Counted from the stretch's first letter, positions 13,442 to 26,111 are shown. The stretch is DNA of 64,000 bases from Ulva prolifera (GCA_023078555.1 CM041202.1:1732022-1796021), one strand, 5' to 3'. A program made the numbers and translations. Notes: a model not told the origin generated them from the sequence alone.

Positions 13442-14620
13442 GGCCTGCTAGTTGCTATTCTTTTGGATGAGGTTGCGTCCGCGAGCACCGGGGCGCCGTA
13501 AATACGCTGAAGTCAAGAATACAATTGTGCACGCCATCATGGTGCCAACGAGCAGATCGCGTGCATCCAAGATAGTGTTGTCGAGTTGATGTTGCAATTA
13601 CATGTAGTGCAATTATGTAGCATATATAGCAAGACGGTGTTATCACAGGTACGATATTCGTGCCTCGTTTTCATCGTATTATAGTAAGTCAATGCTCTGC
13701 CACACAATGGCGCGAACTCTTGTAATCATCATCATGTTTTTGCAGGCGCACGCATGCAGTATGCATGCATGATGACATGCTTGTGGGCTGCGCCCCTAGA
13801 TCGTTTGTTGAATGGTGTTGCATATGGGTTCCTTGATTCAGTCAATGTGGCCTGCTGACCATGCTGCTAAGCATGATTCAATCTGGTGGCACAAATATCT
13901 TCTGAGTTGCGTGAATCAGACATGCTGTAGCGGTACATTGTGCATTTTCCACTAGGCAATAGTAGCACATTTAGTGCACATCTAGTGTATTTTACGGTAT
14001 GTACTATGCACATGAGAGCACCACCAAGTGAAGGAATGGTGTGATGTTGTCGAGAGAATGTTTTGGTGGGTCTGATTTCCACAGAGCAATAGGTCTCCTT
14101 TGGGCTGTGGTGTGCGTGGCAATACTATATATACAGCAGTGCACTCCCTGAGAGACATCTTGTCTAAGCAGAGGAATGCATGTGTGTTGTGTTGTATTGA
14201 GCTCGGGCGCAGTCAATCGCAAAGACTGATCACCTGCGATTCTCACAAGTATGTGTTGCAAGTGCAAGATTAGACGCGGCCGGCCGGTGGCACCGCATGA
14301 ACCACACATGCACATCACAGCCTAGAACTCATTCTGCCAAGTCACGTTGATGAGGTAGATCACTAGGTGATAGATGAGCTTTTGACTTCTTTTTTTGGAT
14401 GACCTATTTTATCACATTTGTATCACTGACTGTAGCGCAGGTGACTCTAGAGTGCCTCTCTCTGGTCGGCAACAAGGCAATCAAAACACAGAACCAAACT
14501 GCAAGGACGTGTCCACACACCATGCACATTTACACTCGCGCCGCACCCGACACATTCTGTGGGTGCTTGGCCTTAGGTGTGCTCTGTCATCAGCGTGTCG
14601 GCGGATGGCGGAACTGCGTG
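13442..14620. other. Downstream non-coding region with a conserved TATATATA block
   Basis: No gene supported. 14035-14320 contains a block centred on ACTATATATACAGCAGTGCA. It is conserved in copy 2 (46140-46430), and a diverged inverted relative lies inside the transposon at 39998-40200. A minus-strand open frame of 104 codons covers it, but its counterpart in copy 2 is not the same length and has no recognised domain. Confidence 0.5.
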
Positions 14621-15020
14621 TTGCTGCGCTGCTCGGGGCTTTCTGTTGGTGAAGGGGATGCAGTGGGGGACGGCTGCGTTAGGGGGATTGGGTTGGGGTC
14701 TAGGGGCTGGGGGGCCCGGGCGGCTTACACGTTGGGCCGGCAGCGGCCGGGCTGCCAGCTTGGGCCACCGCGGCCGCGCGCACGGCGGGATCGTATGGTG
14801 GTGTGGGGGTTTGGTGGGGGGGTGTGGGTACACGTTCCGTGAATTCCTGTCGGGCTGAGGCGTGGTGTTGTGTGTGGGTGCTCGTTGTGACTTGGCTCTG
14901 CACTCGAGGGATTCGGGGTGACTGCCGCTCTCCTGGCGCGCGTGCTTTGGCTGTTCGTGTGCTTTGACGTTGCCCTGGCGGTGCTACCTGCCCCTCCGGT
15001 TTTTTTCTTATGTAAGAAAC
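14620..15020 (+). repeat. GC-rich repeat ending TTTTTTTCTTATGTAAG
   Basis: A G-rich, GGTGTGGGGGTT-type sequence with composition like the 3' UTR of LINE B. It ends TCCGGTTTTTTTCTTATGTA here and TCCGGTTTTTCTCTTGTGTA in copy 2 (about 46740-47132). The (T)TGTAA-like end and the GT-rich body suggest a third LINE 3' end, but no coding homology confirms it. Confidence 0.35.
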
Positions 15021-15899
15021 ACGCAAGTATCATTGACATGCAACCTAGCGTACAGTGACAACCCACACACATACAAATCGCTCTGGCAGTAGACAGATGA
15101 TGAAGCTCGCGCAAAGGTCAAGAGATTTGAAAGGGGCAATGCCGCGTACTATATGACGGTGGCCCTGGAAACACAACAATGCACGTGTCGGGGGAAGACA
15201 AGTCCGCTGCAAATCTTTACTTCATTTACATCAGTGTGTACAATTTCCGCCCCGCTACGGCATTGTCACAACAAGAGATGCCCATCTAGACTCAGCAGGA
15301 GAACATCCAAAACAACACATGGATACATCGCCCGCAGTTGCACAATCACACAACGGCAAGTACAGCACCGTTGTCACTCTTCAATATAGGGACTGCCATC
15401 GCTAGCCAGAAGCTGCGGCGACGTCCGTCGACACAACAGATTGAACATGGAATGCATGAATGCCCCCAGCTTGAGCTGCGTCACGCAGTGACACCCTCCG
15501 CAGCCTACACATTGGCGTGCCGTGACTTTTACCTCAGAACAACGGCACTCCAGGCTTGGTTCGTGTGAGAACTTGGACCCCCCGGGCACGCTCTGGGTGC
15601 ACAAATTGCTGTGCGCAAGGGCTACCATGTCCGCCACCCAGAGATGGCTCAAAGATCAGATGCGTAACAGCAATAATACTGTACTTGCTCGGATCTGCAT
15701 CAACAACAAATACGGTGGCAGTGAGCGTGGGAGCCCGGCCACTGCGCTCAGCAGCCATGAAGGTACAGATTCAGACGGCCCAACCAGGCGCAACTGCCGC
15801 GTGCCACACAGACAGGATCCACCAGTCCCCCTCATTCGCCAGCCTTACATGAGATACCCAGTGTTGCGGGTTGTGGCGAGGAGCGCCTGCACGCCGGGG

Positions 15900-17193
15900 C
15901 TGTACCGAGACGGCGTGGCTGAGGCGGCGAGAGAGGGCGATCTGCCATCCGGAGGGCCGCCGCACGAGGCGGTACTCCACTGTGACGTCCTGCTCATACG
16001 AGTCCTGCCGGCGGCCCTTGAACATGACGTCCGCCCGCTCGATGATGTCGGCCTCCACCGTTGCCACCCGCGGTCGCAGCATCTCCGCCCGCCTGATCTA
16101 CATGCGCGCGGCAGCAGTCGGTCACGCACGTGCTATATGCATGCGTCACGGCGCTCAGGTATAAATCTGTCAGAGGGCCATGCATGGGCACAGGGGCGAC
16201 CACACAGCTTTGCCTGGGCGATTCATTGAAAATGAAAGCAGGAAGAGGATCTATTGCTGGGAAACGGGAAACGTTTGGATTGCCGGAAAAGGCGGATTGT
16301 TGGAGGATCGTGGTGCTGGGACGCCCAGACAAGGCCAGCTGCTGAAGTTGATCTCATGGACAGCGTGTGAGCCGGTCTTGTCGTGGGTGTCCTTGCAATT
16401 GTGCTTTGCTGAAGCAAGTGACAACTACAAAAGCAGGGACCTTCCGCATCACCTTAATGCACAACACCAATGTGCGGCCCCCAGCAAAGCTCCTTCCCTG
16501 GAAGCTGCTGCCACGAGTTCACCCACATGCACGGAATTGTCCGCAAGTAGCGCGGCGACTCGGGAGAAAGCACTCGGTCGTGCACGCATGACATGCACGC
16601 CTGAAACAGTGAGCCGCGTGCCGATAGCGTCGCAGTGACATGTCTGGGGCCGCGCCGTGATCTTGAGGGCCTCGCAGTTCCTGTGCCAGTCCTTCGACTG
16701 CATGTCGCGCACCCGCGTGCGCCACAGCCGTAGCATCGTGCTGCGCAGCACCGGCTCCAGCGCGGCCGAATCGTGCGCCGGGCCCATCGCGAGCGCCTTT
16801 GCCTCCATCCACGCCAACAGCGTCTGCTTGATGCGGTCGATCTCAGTACTGCTGATGTCTGGCGATGAGGTCTGCATGCATGCCGTGCATGAATGTCGTA
16901 CATGCATGCCTCAAGCTTGTCGTATGTCGCACGCAGGACGCACCCGCAGGACGCACCCGATGGCGCACGCTCCCGTTGGATTCGCGTGCAGGTGTGATTG
17001 TGATGATCTTTGTTTGCACCCGGGCACGCGCGGCATGCGCGGCAGGGCCCGCGGCGCGGCCCGCGGCGCTCTTGTAGTGGCCAGCGGGGGCGAGCACCGC
17101 CACGGCAGTGATCAGGAACTCCCCCGCCCACGCGGCTACGCGCAGGAGGTGCCCTGCGGCCCCCCCGGCTGGCCCCTCGTCTGCCGCATCTGT
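15900..17193 (-). pseudogene. ARC6 3' fragment (exons 7-9 only), duplicated copy
   Basis: Minus-strand homologue of the last three exons of ARC6 in copy 2. The exon 7 equivalent from 17193 encodes the membrane segment (GEFLITAVAVLAPAGHYKS). The exon 8 equivalent at about 16855-16590 encodes SSPDISSTEIDRIKQTLLAW and DWHRNCEALKI. The exon 9 equivalent at about 16098-15900 encodes VEYRLVRRPSGWQIA. The duplication ends at 17319 within the preceding intron, so no J-like or TPR exons are present. The stop codon used in copy 2 (TAG at 48060-48062) is CAG here (15900-15902), so the frame runs on for about 40 codons. It is a truncated, non-functional duplicate of the gene at 48060-54190. Confidence 0.85.
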
Positions 17194-17319
17194 CTGCAGA
17201 CCCTGGATGCATGTCAGGCGTGGCTAGCCATGACGACTGAGCAGCCGCGGCACATGCAGCGCTTTGGCCTGAGCAATGAGCACGCGAGGGAAGCTCACTG
17301 GCAGCCGCTGGCGTATAGC

Positions 17320-18590
17320 TATTGCAATAGCAGGATTGAACACTCCTTAGGGGGGGGCTTAAAAAGCCACTACACGGTCCTCATCGACTCTTTAGCAACG
17401 TGTGTATGACCGTATAGGGAGGGGCTGGTGACCCCGTGGGGGCCGCATAGGGATGGATTGGGGACTCTGTAAGGGCACGGATGACACATCCTTTTTTGTT
17501 TTGGATGATTTTTTTGGATGATCACTAGCCTGAATCAGCAGCACAGGTGACATGTCCATACTCTGTGTGGCGACAGTCTGGTGTGTAGTCCACTCTAGGT
17601 CTGATGGTTGCTCGGATTCATTCTTACAGGCCTTGGACCGCAACGAATTGGCAATGGTCGGCTCTGGAATTGGCAAATCTGGCGTTCACAGAGGAGCAAC
17701 ACAGATCACATCTTCAGGTGACACGAATGAACTTGGTAAATGGCTTGTTCAGATGCCCTTGTAGGTCGTCGCCGATAATACACACGATAATACACACGCT
17801 CTAACAATGGAGTGATCTTACGGGACACATAATGCAGGTGCCAGGCTTACTACACAATAACTGATGTAGGTTTTGTGTTGTCTGTTTGACCACCCACTGA
17901 TGCACTTATGGACACGACACAACCTGTAGCAGATATAAGAATTCCCATCGTGATGTGATGATGGCTTGCAAATGTGGATGGCTGACTGTGTCAAGTTTCA
18001 CATGCAGTAGTGGCAAACTGTTGTCAATGCAGCTGCAAGCTGCATGTCAACATGGTCGAGCACACTGGATCCTTGAAGTTTGATCATGCTGTTAGTCTGG
18101 GCAGTGTCTAAACGGTATGAGCCGCTGCACTCCAGGTGCTCACCCCAAAGCTGTATGGCTGGTGTCATGCACCTTTATACATGCCCGCGAATGCTCCTGG
18201 CTGTTGCTTTGCATGCCAATGCGCCTCACAGAAGTATTGGTTGCAGAGCTGGTCGCATGCGACGTAGGCACCAGCACAAGGACATTATCGGGTAAGTTGC
18301 AACCAAAGCAGCAAAGATTTGGCCCTCGAGTGTTTGGGCAGCAGCCGTGACTGTCACAAGACAGGTCAGCTTAGATTCCGGGCTGCCTGAGCAGCTGTGG
18401 GCACTCTGGTGGGCAGCCTGATCAAATGTTCCAGTGGATTCCTTTCAGGCTGCAAGACATCAACTGCAAGACAACACAGTCGCAATACTTTTCAGCGACT
18501 GCTTCTGGCAGGAGATTAAAATCTCAGTGTACCACCATGGCGATGAGAAGTTCATATACCCGACGTGTGCGTAGACGGTGTGTTACAAGG
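17320..18590. other. Unique non-coding spacer right of copy 1
   Basis: Begins abruptly after the duplication break. Contains a G/C-rich tract (GGGGGGGCTTAAAAAGCC near 17350) and two ATGATTTTTTTGGATGATC-type stretches near 17500. No open frame with convincing coding content. Confidence 0.5.
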
Positions 18591-18596
18591 ACAAAC

Positions 18597-18861
18597 GTTT
18601 GTGGGTGTGTGGGTCTGTGCGTGTGTGTGCTGGTGTGTGGGTGTGTGCTTGGCGGTCTGCGGATCTGTGTCGCTTGCTACGCCGGTGATGGGTGAGATGT
18701 TCGTGGGTGTCTTGGTGTTTGCTTCGTCTGCTTGCTCCTTTCGCGGCGCTGCCCGACTTCCTGCTTTTGCCCTTGTAACACAAGGACAAACGCAGCAAGG
18801 CGGGCAGCACCGCGAAAGATTCGGTTTCAGTGTTTGTTTTCTCCCGTTCACTCTTTTGTAA
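18597..18861 (+). mobile_element. Clustered LINE B and LINE A 3' ends
   Basis: 18597-18778 is a 5'-truncated LINE B 3' UTR ending CCCTTGTAA. 18780-18817 is an antisense LINE B tail (ACAAGGACAAACGCAGCAAG). 18815-18861 is a LINE A 3' end (GATTCGGTTTCAGTGTTTG to TTTTGTAA). An antisense LINE B tail also starts just upstream at 18590 (TTACAAGGACAAAC). This shows repeated insertion of the two families at the same spot. Confidence 0.7.
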
Positions 18862-20448
18862 ACATATATCTAGCAAACAGACGAAGCAAACACACAGACA
18901 CGCACGCACGCGACACCCACCACGCGTAGACGGTGTGTCGACCGCTTGAGCAGCCACATGTTGATAAGGCAGACGATGCCAGAAGAGTGTATACATTACA
19001 CGTGCCGCAAGCTGATGCTGGTGCTGTGATCTGCCTGGCGGGCGGCCTGGTGGTATACATTCGTACCGAGCGGTACGCTGCCGTACACAGGCTGGTCAGC
19101 ACTTGGCTAAATGGCCACACAGACAGCCATTTGGCATGCCATAAAGTTCTTTGTAACGACAACACAATGTGGGTGGTCATAGGGGGAGTGCAGCGGGCAT
19201 TGCCTGCATTGCGCTTTTACCTGCGCAGGCATATGCATGCGTTGGTACGTCGTCGTAAATGTAAAGTGGTCCCTCGTCAGTAAGGGCCACCGTGGTCGCC
19301 CGGTAGGTCCATGTACCGCGGCTCCGAGGTAGCAAGCACAAGCCGGTAGTGTCATCGGTAAGTGGTTTACCATCATGCTACCGCCCGTTCACCCATTCGT
19401 CGATCCTGCCTGTGATATGTCACCTGCAAGGTTGCGTTCACGCCTGATATCGATGTGTGTCGCACCATGCTGAACGGACATAGAGAAGTACGGCAAAGAA
19501 TCTATTCCGATATACGGTGACTGTAGGCCTTCATGATCACGCCAAATAACAGAACGCCACCAAGCCAGAGCTTCCTGATCAGCTCTATGTGCGGTCACGG
19601 TTGTGTGAAGGATGTCAGGTCTGATGCAGGATTCCCCGAAACAAACCCTAAACGTCTGCCCAGGGGATCCAAGATGGAACATCTTCCTGGGCTCAGGTAC
19701 CACACCCGGAAATGGTGGTGGTTCTTGGATGATGGAAGAAATTCGAGACAAGCAGATTACGGCACTTGCATTCACATTTTGAAGGGGGCATCAATTGCAA
19801 GACGAGCACGTGGAAGGGGGGGAGGGCGCGCGCGCACCAACGGCAGCTTCGAGGCGCTGCAGCTCAGCGGCATGCTGCTGCCGATCACTAGGAGAATGGC
19901 GACACTCTGAAACGGATCCGGGTGTCGTCCGCCAGATTCCGAAAGTCCGTTCACTCTCTGATACCTCTCCGACGTCATCGGATGCGAGCAGTCGGATGGA
20001 CCTTGGACTTTGGCACCGAATCATCCGCCGACCCAGGTATAATCTGCCGGACTGTGGACGTACCTTACCGCTGCCAGTGGCCTTCGCATGTCTGCGCCGG
20101 CTGCCATGATACGAGGTCACTTCGGGCCAAGCCCGCGCTGACAGTGGATCGAATGATACTATTGGTTACTTTATTACTACACGCGTATCTGGAAACGACT
20201 GGATTGGACACGGTGCAGGTATATGTGGACCCATACTCTTGGCAACTGACATCGACTTTGGGCAGGAGACGAAGCGGCAGGAAGCTGGAGGCAGGCTCAC
20301 AATAGCGGTGACTTTCTGCATCGCCCAAGATAGCGTTGGTCCGTATTTCAGGCTCGGCAGCAGTCCATGTAGTGTTGGTCGTCGCCCTGTGAATGGTGGC
20401 CGGAAAAGCGTGCACATAGGTTCCTGGATGCTAATGCATGCGGTGGTC
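18862..20448. other. Spacer left of the large transposon
   Basis: No named gene. 19468-19580 repeats 7985-8080. A plus-strand frame 18933-19283 (LVVYIRTERYAAVHRLVSTW) and a minus-strand frame 20415-20065 (EPASSFLPLRLLPKVDV) are open, but have no recognised domain or splice partners. The true left end of the large transposon may lie in this stretch; no terminal inverted repeat was found by eye. Confidence 0.4.
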
Positions 20449-20805
20449 CAGAGTGGCCATTCGGCGAATGGCCACTCTGGCGGAGTTACGTCATCATGCT
20501 CCAGGTAAGGCGTGCGCTCGTCCTCCTGGACACGAATGCATGTGATGGTCCAGAGTGGCCACTCGCCGAATGGCCGCTCTTGCGGGATGACGTCATCGTG
20601 CTCCAGGTAACGCGTGAGCTCATCCCGATTAGTACCTGGCTGCGAGTGCATACGCTGATCCAGAGTGGCCATTCGCCGAATGGCCGCTCTGGCGGGATGA
20701 CGTCATCGTGCTCCAGGCAACGCGTGAGCTCATCCCGATTAGTACCTGGATGCGAGTGCATGCGCTGGTCCAGAGTGGCCATTCGCCGAATGACCGCTCC
20801 AGCGC
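20449..20805. repeat. Left palindrome array of the large transposon
   Basis: Four copies of a 33-bp palindrome at 20449, 20551, 20661 and 20771 (spacings 102, 110, 110). The first is perfect with core GGCCATTCGGCGAATGGCC. The other three have the central G replaced by C (TTCGCCGAA), that is, the opposite orientation, with small mismatches. Each 110-bp unit also contains GATGACGTCATC, itself palindromic, and GATTAGTACCTGG. The same palindrome recurs at 35644-35988 in the right array. Paired arrays of this kind at both sides of transposase genes are expected for subterminal repeats of CACTA-type elements. Confidence 0.8.
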
Positions 20806-21053
20806 GGTTGATCTCACCCTGCCCTACCCGAGTGATCAGGCGCCTTTGCATTCGGGGCCCCCAACTTGGGTCGTGCTTCATGAAAGGGACAAACGGTGGT
20901 TATTGTGTATGATACGGCTAACGTCCAGCGTTTGGAGTTCACCTGGCGTTTAAGTGCACCGCGTCCCTGCTGGCGTCGTATTCCTTCGCCTAGCTGCGCT
21001 GCTCGTGACCAGTTTCCGCTTCCGGCAGTGACCAGAATATTTTTTTGCATACA

Positions 21054-24000
21054 ATGGATCCGCGCCATGCTGCAGCAGTTGCAGGACTGTCAAGTACCCA
21101 GAATGGGCCTACTTCCGCTCGCAGCGGAGACTTACTCGTCGGTCGCATGCGTACTCAGAGAATCCCTGTAGTGGGTACTTTAATTTCAAGGGACGGGCGT
21201 TTTACGGATCGTGCCCGCGTCGGCCGCAACGACGGTCCACTGTCCGGTCCTGGGGTGTCGGTGTGGTGGTCCCTGGGGGTGGTTCTGCGAGACGACGTGG
21301 TGGAGAGTCGGACGAGGGAGCTGGGTACGGCCAAGGAAGTGATTGTCACTACCTGTCTCGCGCTCTCCTCCTGGCTGCACGAGCAGGCAATGCTCGTGTC
21401 CTCGTGGGAGGGCAAAGGGAAGACCCCACATGGCTGCCTGGTGCCCCGGCGGTGGAAGCCCCTGTTGGGAAAGAAAGAGGTGTGTGTGCCCGGTGTGCTG
21501 GTGGATCAGCTGAGCGCGATCTGCATTTACTGCCAGTCCACTGACACGGGGCCCGGCTAACCTGTGGAGTGGGGCCAGGACTCAGTGCCGCCATTTGTGC
21601 AGGTTGAGATCACCGGCCACGTATGTGAGTCTGGCCTCCCTAAGACCAGAATCACAGCGGAGAGAGATCCGGAACTTCGCCAGCGGTTCGATCTTCCTCA
21701 GATCAACGTGGGGGAGAAGCGCAAAGGCCCGGACCCCCCGAGTCCAGACGGTGTGCTCTCTGCACGCATGTTGTGGTGTAACGCAGTCACGTATGCTGTC
21801 CCCACATCGTGCGCGGCATGGCCTCCGCATTCGTGCACAAGTGACATGGGTGTTCTCGGTGCAGTGTATCATTGCTCCACCCCGCGACACGTCGTGTGGG
21901 CCTGGGCTTCCTTCATGTCTGGGCTGTCCCCTCATCGCACCAAGTTGTGGACAGCCGGAAAGGCGTCTCCCGCGGTGGAGGGTCAAGGGTCCTCCAGGAG
22001 CAAGGAGAGACCCACATCCAACCTCCCAGAGGATCTGAACCCGCTGGTGGCGTGGGTGCTGTATGAACACGCACACTGCGCCCAGCTCGAGAGCATGGAT
22101 GAAGATGAGCTCGAGCCGTGTCAGTCGATAGCACGGCACATTGGGGACCGGTGCCACAGGATGTTGGCGAACACAAACGGGGTCCCTGCACAGCCGGTTT
22201 TCCAGCTGACCTCGGGCGCGCCGGTGTTAGTCGACATGCACACCTCGCACTCGGACCTCATCAAAGCTTTCGTGCGCTCCGGTGACTTACCATGACTCCG
22301 GCATGGACAGGGGGACTGCCTGTTGGTCTGTGTGCTGTCCTGTTCTACCCGGTATTCGTGCCTTATCGCATGCATGATCGTGGCCATGGTGCCCCGGGCC
22401 CTGTTTCTGTTGATCCCTCAAGTCTGGCCTGTCACCGGCCTGGGCTCGAGCTGTGTAGTCAGGTCTCTTTGCGTGCAGGATGTCAAGATCCTCGGTGAGT
22501 TTGTCGCCGCGCTCGACAACTTAGGACCCTGGGTAGTGGCTTATGCGGCGGAGCACCCTCTGTTTGATTGTGCAGAGGTGCGAGGTGCCACTGACCTGTA
22601 CATGCCATCGAGAGCTGCGTGTCTGTGCAGAGCTGTATATGCGTTCTGTTGCCCGTCCCCCATTGTTGAGTATACCTGGATCTCGCCGTGCAGGGTGACC
22701 GAGTAGCCCGAGCTCTCCGTTCGGCGTGGAGTTCTGTCCAGGCATTCAACTCCCACATCATGTGGGCATGTGAAGGGCTGCAACTGACCTCTACGGAACT
22801 GGCGTCCTTCGCCACGAATGGGGTCCACCTGTTCATGCATGCTTATCGGCGCCTCGTCGCCGTGGCTGTGACAGGGGACCCGGGGGCGCCTGTCCTGGAG
22901 AGGCGGCGTGTGCAAGACATTCCAGTCTTGGAGCCCAGCCTCCTGGATCCCGCCTTTGCCGCCATCCTGGTGTGCACGGTGAATACCAGCAGTGCGCTAC
23001 CAACCTTTTCGTCTCCATTGTTCAGGAATCAGTTGTTACCTGCTGTAGCCCCCGAGGTGGGGCAAGACTCAGCTTTGCAGACAGTGCTCTCGTCTGAACC
23101 ACTCGGTGCATCCAGGTTTGGTGAAATCGGGGTATGGTCAGCCCGTCAAGAGGCTGGCCGACGACCTGATCCCCTTGTGCCCGCCCCACACGCTGTGGCA
23201 CTGGGCGCTCAGGAGCTGGCGGTACCTTAGCGTGGTGCAGAAAGACACCGCGGGGAGCAGTTCCGGGAAATCAGCATCCCCGTCGGTTGTCCGCCTTAGG
23301 CCAGGATCATTCCCCGAGATCAAGGACTGGGATTATGCCGGCGCTGAAGAGCTTGCCAAGCTGTCCTTGGCCAAGGGGATGCAGAGCTCAAAGTGTTACA
23401 TGTGCGAACCCCCGGTGATGGTCCCTACAGTGTCCAGGAGTGTCTCTTGCAGAACATGCTCCCTGCATGTTCAGTCGTATGCGTCTGAGTTCTGGCCATC
23501 AGATCCTCCTGTTCTTTCACCAACGGGAGCATGTGCTGCTGTTAGGTGATCCAGAGTTGACATGCACGGGCCCTGGGACTACCAGCGTGTTCTGTTTGTT
23601 GTTGGCGACTCTGGTTAATTTTACAGGGCGGAGCTCAATAACATTCCCGAAGGTATCCTCGCCACCCTGCCCGAGGACTTGCGGCAGCCGCCTGTCGTAG
23701 CACCCCAGCCTACCCCTGGGGCAGGGGGTGCCGGTGACACCCCTGCCTCTGGCCAGCGCAACCGTCGACGAACCGGGAAGCACGAGGTAGCTAAAGCACG
23801 TACTAAGTCGCTATTGCTGCGTAAGATGGGCCTGCCACCAGCCAAGAAGGGGGACACAGCCGCTGACGGCACCGACCCCGGCGGCAGCGACACTCAGGAA
23901 TCCGGTGGGGACAGGGGCACCACCCGCCCTGCGTCCAAGGTGGCCACAGGGCCAGAGGTGCTCGGCCCGGGTGCCGCTGCGGGGGGGGGGGCAGCGGGGG

Positions 24001-25372
24001 GCAGTCTCCCAGCCGGGGGGGGGGGTGCGTGTGGCCGTCCCGCAGAGGCTCTGCCGGTCACGGCAGCGACAGGGGGGTTGAGCCTGACTGTGGGGCGGGG
24101 GGTGGTTTGGGGGGGAAAGCAGCGGCGGTGGCAGATTCGGCGGCGAAGGCGGGATTGAACCCCACTGTGAGGGTGGCAGCCACTGGGGGGGCTGCGGAGG
24201 CATTGCCAGTCACAGCGCTGAAGGCGGGACTGAGTCCCGTGGAGGGGAGGGCAGCGGGGGGGGGGGACGCGGAGGCTACGGCAGGCTTGGCGGGGCAGGG
24301 CGGGTTGAGCTCAACGGTGGCGGGGGAGGCGGGGGGGGGGGGGGGCCGCGGAGGCTACGGCAGGCTTGGCGGGGCAGGGCGGGTTGAGCCCAACGGTGGC
24401 GGGGGCGGGGGGGGGGGGGGGGGGGGGCCTGGGGGGGGCTGGGCTGCGGAAGCTATGGCAGACATGGCGGCGCGTGGCGGGTTGAACCCACCAGTGGGGG
24501 GGGAAGTTGTGGGGGATGTTGCGGGGATCCCCTTGCAGGGTCAGGACGCTACAGGTCGTCCAGAAGTGGGCCCCTTTAGCCTGCCTGTCCCCGTGCCGGC
24601 GGGGGGACCGGAACCCGTTCCTACAGGGTTTATGCAACCGGACAGTGCGGAAGGAAGTGGGGGTCTGGTGTACGATCCGGTAGCAGACGCCATGTTTGCA
24701 GATGCTCTCGCTGAGGCAGTGCTGTATCCGGAAGACCACTCCTCAGATGATTTCGGATCCATCAGCTTGGATGACGATTCGGATCGTTCTGACCCAGCGG
24801 ACCCCCGCTGCGCTGAGCACGAAGTGGCGACAGAGGACCCTGAGACTAGGCCGTCCCAAATAATCTACCTGCACGATAGTTCGGGGTCAGTTCGTCTAAC
24901 CGTGGACGAGTCCTTCGAGGAGCAGAAGACCACCCTGCGCATGGCCGCCACTTTCGTATCCCCTCCGGGTGGTTCGGTCGGGCGTGCAGCTCAACTGCGG
25001 CTCATTGTCGTGGCAGTGGACCTGATGTTGGTAAGCACCGCCGGCATGGGTTTGACTAAAGCGGAGCGCTTAGTCCGCATGAAGTCGATCATATCGGCGT
25101 ACGGGCTCCAACCAGATGAAGGCACTGTATCCGAAGTTGTGTCACTGATTCAGACGGTGCGCTCCTCCAAGCAAACTACCCCCGCCAGCCCCCCCCCCCC
25201 CCCCCCCCCCCCCCCCTGGCCAGTCTGTCGCATGGCCGTGGTGGGCCAATTCTCTACTCCCGCTCCCAAGGCAGACGTCCAGTACCCAGGGATGTTGACC
25301 GTGCAGGGACGCAATTCTACAGAGGGCAGCGAAGCCGTCCCAGCCCCGGATCCTGTGGTGAATACTGGTTGA
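21054..25372 (+). CDS. Large transposon-borne protein of unknown function
   Basis: Exon 1 is 21054-21479 (ATG after a T-rich stretch; ends KPLLGKKE at GAG|GTGTGT). Exon 2 starts at 21603 (VEITGHVCESGLPKTRI). Further exons are inferred at about 22482-22670 (DVKILGEFVAALDNL), 22695-23115 (GDRVARALRSAWSSV), 23116-23540 (CYMC ... SCRTC, a possible zinc-binding pair) and 23625-25372. The last part has a basic RNRRRTGKHEVAKARTKS region, glycine/alanine minisatellite repeats with long G runs (24120-24480), an acidic block (SISLDDDSDRSDPAD) and the stop at 25372. The frame shifts between 23679-24158 and 24029-25372 across the G runs, so either an intron or a length error lies there. It converges on the protease gene. 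No family was recognised. Confidence 0.55.
24120..24480 (+). repeat. G-rich minisatellite in the unknown transposon gene
   Basis: Imperfect tandem units containing GCGGAGGCTACGGCAGGCTT, each ending in a G run of up to 17. The frame is Gly/Ala-rich. Unit and G-run lengths differ between copies, and the reading frame depends on them. Probably responsible for the apparent frame change in the host gene. Confidence 0.6.
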
Positions 25373-25450
25373 TGAGCAAAGTCCCTGGGGGATGGGGGCC
25401 TGTGGTCAATACTGGTTGATGAGCTAAGTCCCTGGGGGATGGGGGTGCCG
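25350..25450 (+). repeat. Short tandem duplication spanning the stop codon of the unknown transposon gene
   Basis: AATACTGGTTGATGAGCAAA followed by GTCCCTGGGGGATGGGGG occurs twice in tandem, about 55 bases apart. The stop codon TGA is in the first unit. 25451-26111 between the two convergent genes has no supported feature. Confidence 0.6.
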
Positions 25451-26111
25451 GTAGCACAGCTGCGTGGGAGTACACTTTAATGCGGCGTGCAGTGTCCGCT
25501 AAGCCATCAAGCGTAGAACTTCCCGGCAGTATCAGCATAGTCACTTTGTTAATGCAGATGCTACGGGAATACGTCACAATTCTTCCCATTTCGGCGGTAA
25601 TACAAGCACGGTGGGCCACATCACTGTACAGTGATGCAACCCCGTCTACTAGTGCCATACGCTCTGCTATAATGCAGAGGTTGACCGTTGTACCCGGCGC
25701 CCCTCTAATCCTACAGCGCCGACCTGGTGTAGCCGTTGAGGATTGATAGGATTTTTTACACGAAATAACGATTAGAATACTGAGTCGAACTCCGTACGCA
25801 AACTGTGGCGTCTTGTCTTCTGTAGACAGTGTGTTCAGAACAGTTTCAGCTGTGCCTGCCTGGCAGCAGCCCGCAGCGCTGCAGTCGAGACACCGAGGTT
25901 CACTGCAGCTGCAGCTAAATGGCATCACCTGGCCTGTGGCGTCGGGATCTCCCGGATGCCACCATTCAGTGACTCATACACGCGTCTTCAGCGAAATAGC
26001 CATTAGCTTGTTATACTGCTGACACAGGGTTGCCACTACCGGGCGCGCCTTCTCCAGGAAGGCGTCAAAGCGCGCGTGCAGTTACCACTCCCTGCAGATC
26101 CAGCAGCTTCA

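Larger units (their letters stand above)
8081..17319. repeat. Segmental duplication, copy 1 (decaying)
   Basis: Collinear with 37931-49834 in the same orientation. Similarity starts at GAGGCCGGACGTCGACACCG and ends at GCTATT at 17319 (49834 in copy 2), after which the two diverge abruptly. The right break falls inside the intron between ARC6 exons 6 and 7. Copy 1 lacks every small insertion seen in copy 2, but carries coding damage in all three genes it contains. The two copies are separated by 20.6 kb that includes the large transposon. Confidence 0.9.

Noticed and set aside
19940-20415. Overlapping ORFs on both strands left of the palindrome array
   Set aside because: No domain, no splice partners, and no conservation with any other part of the window.
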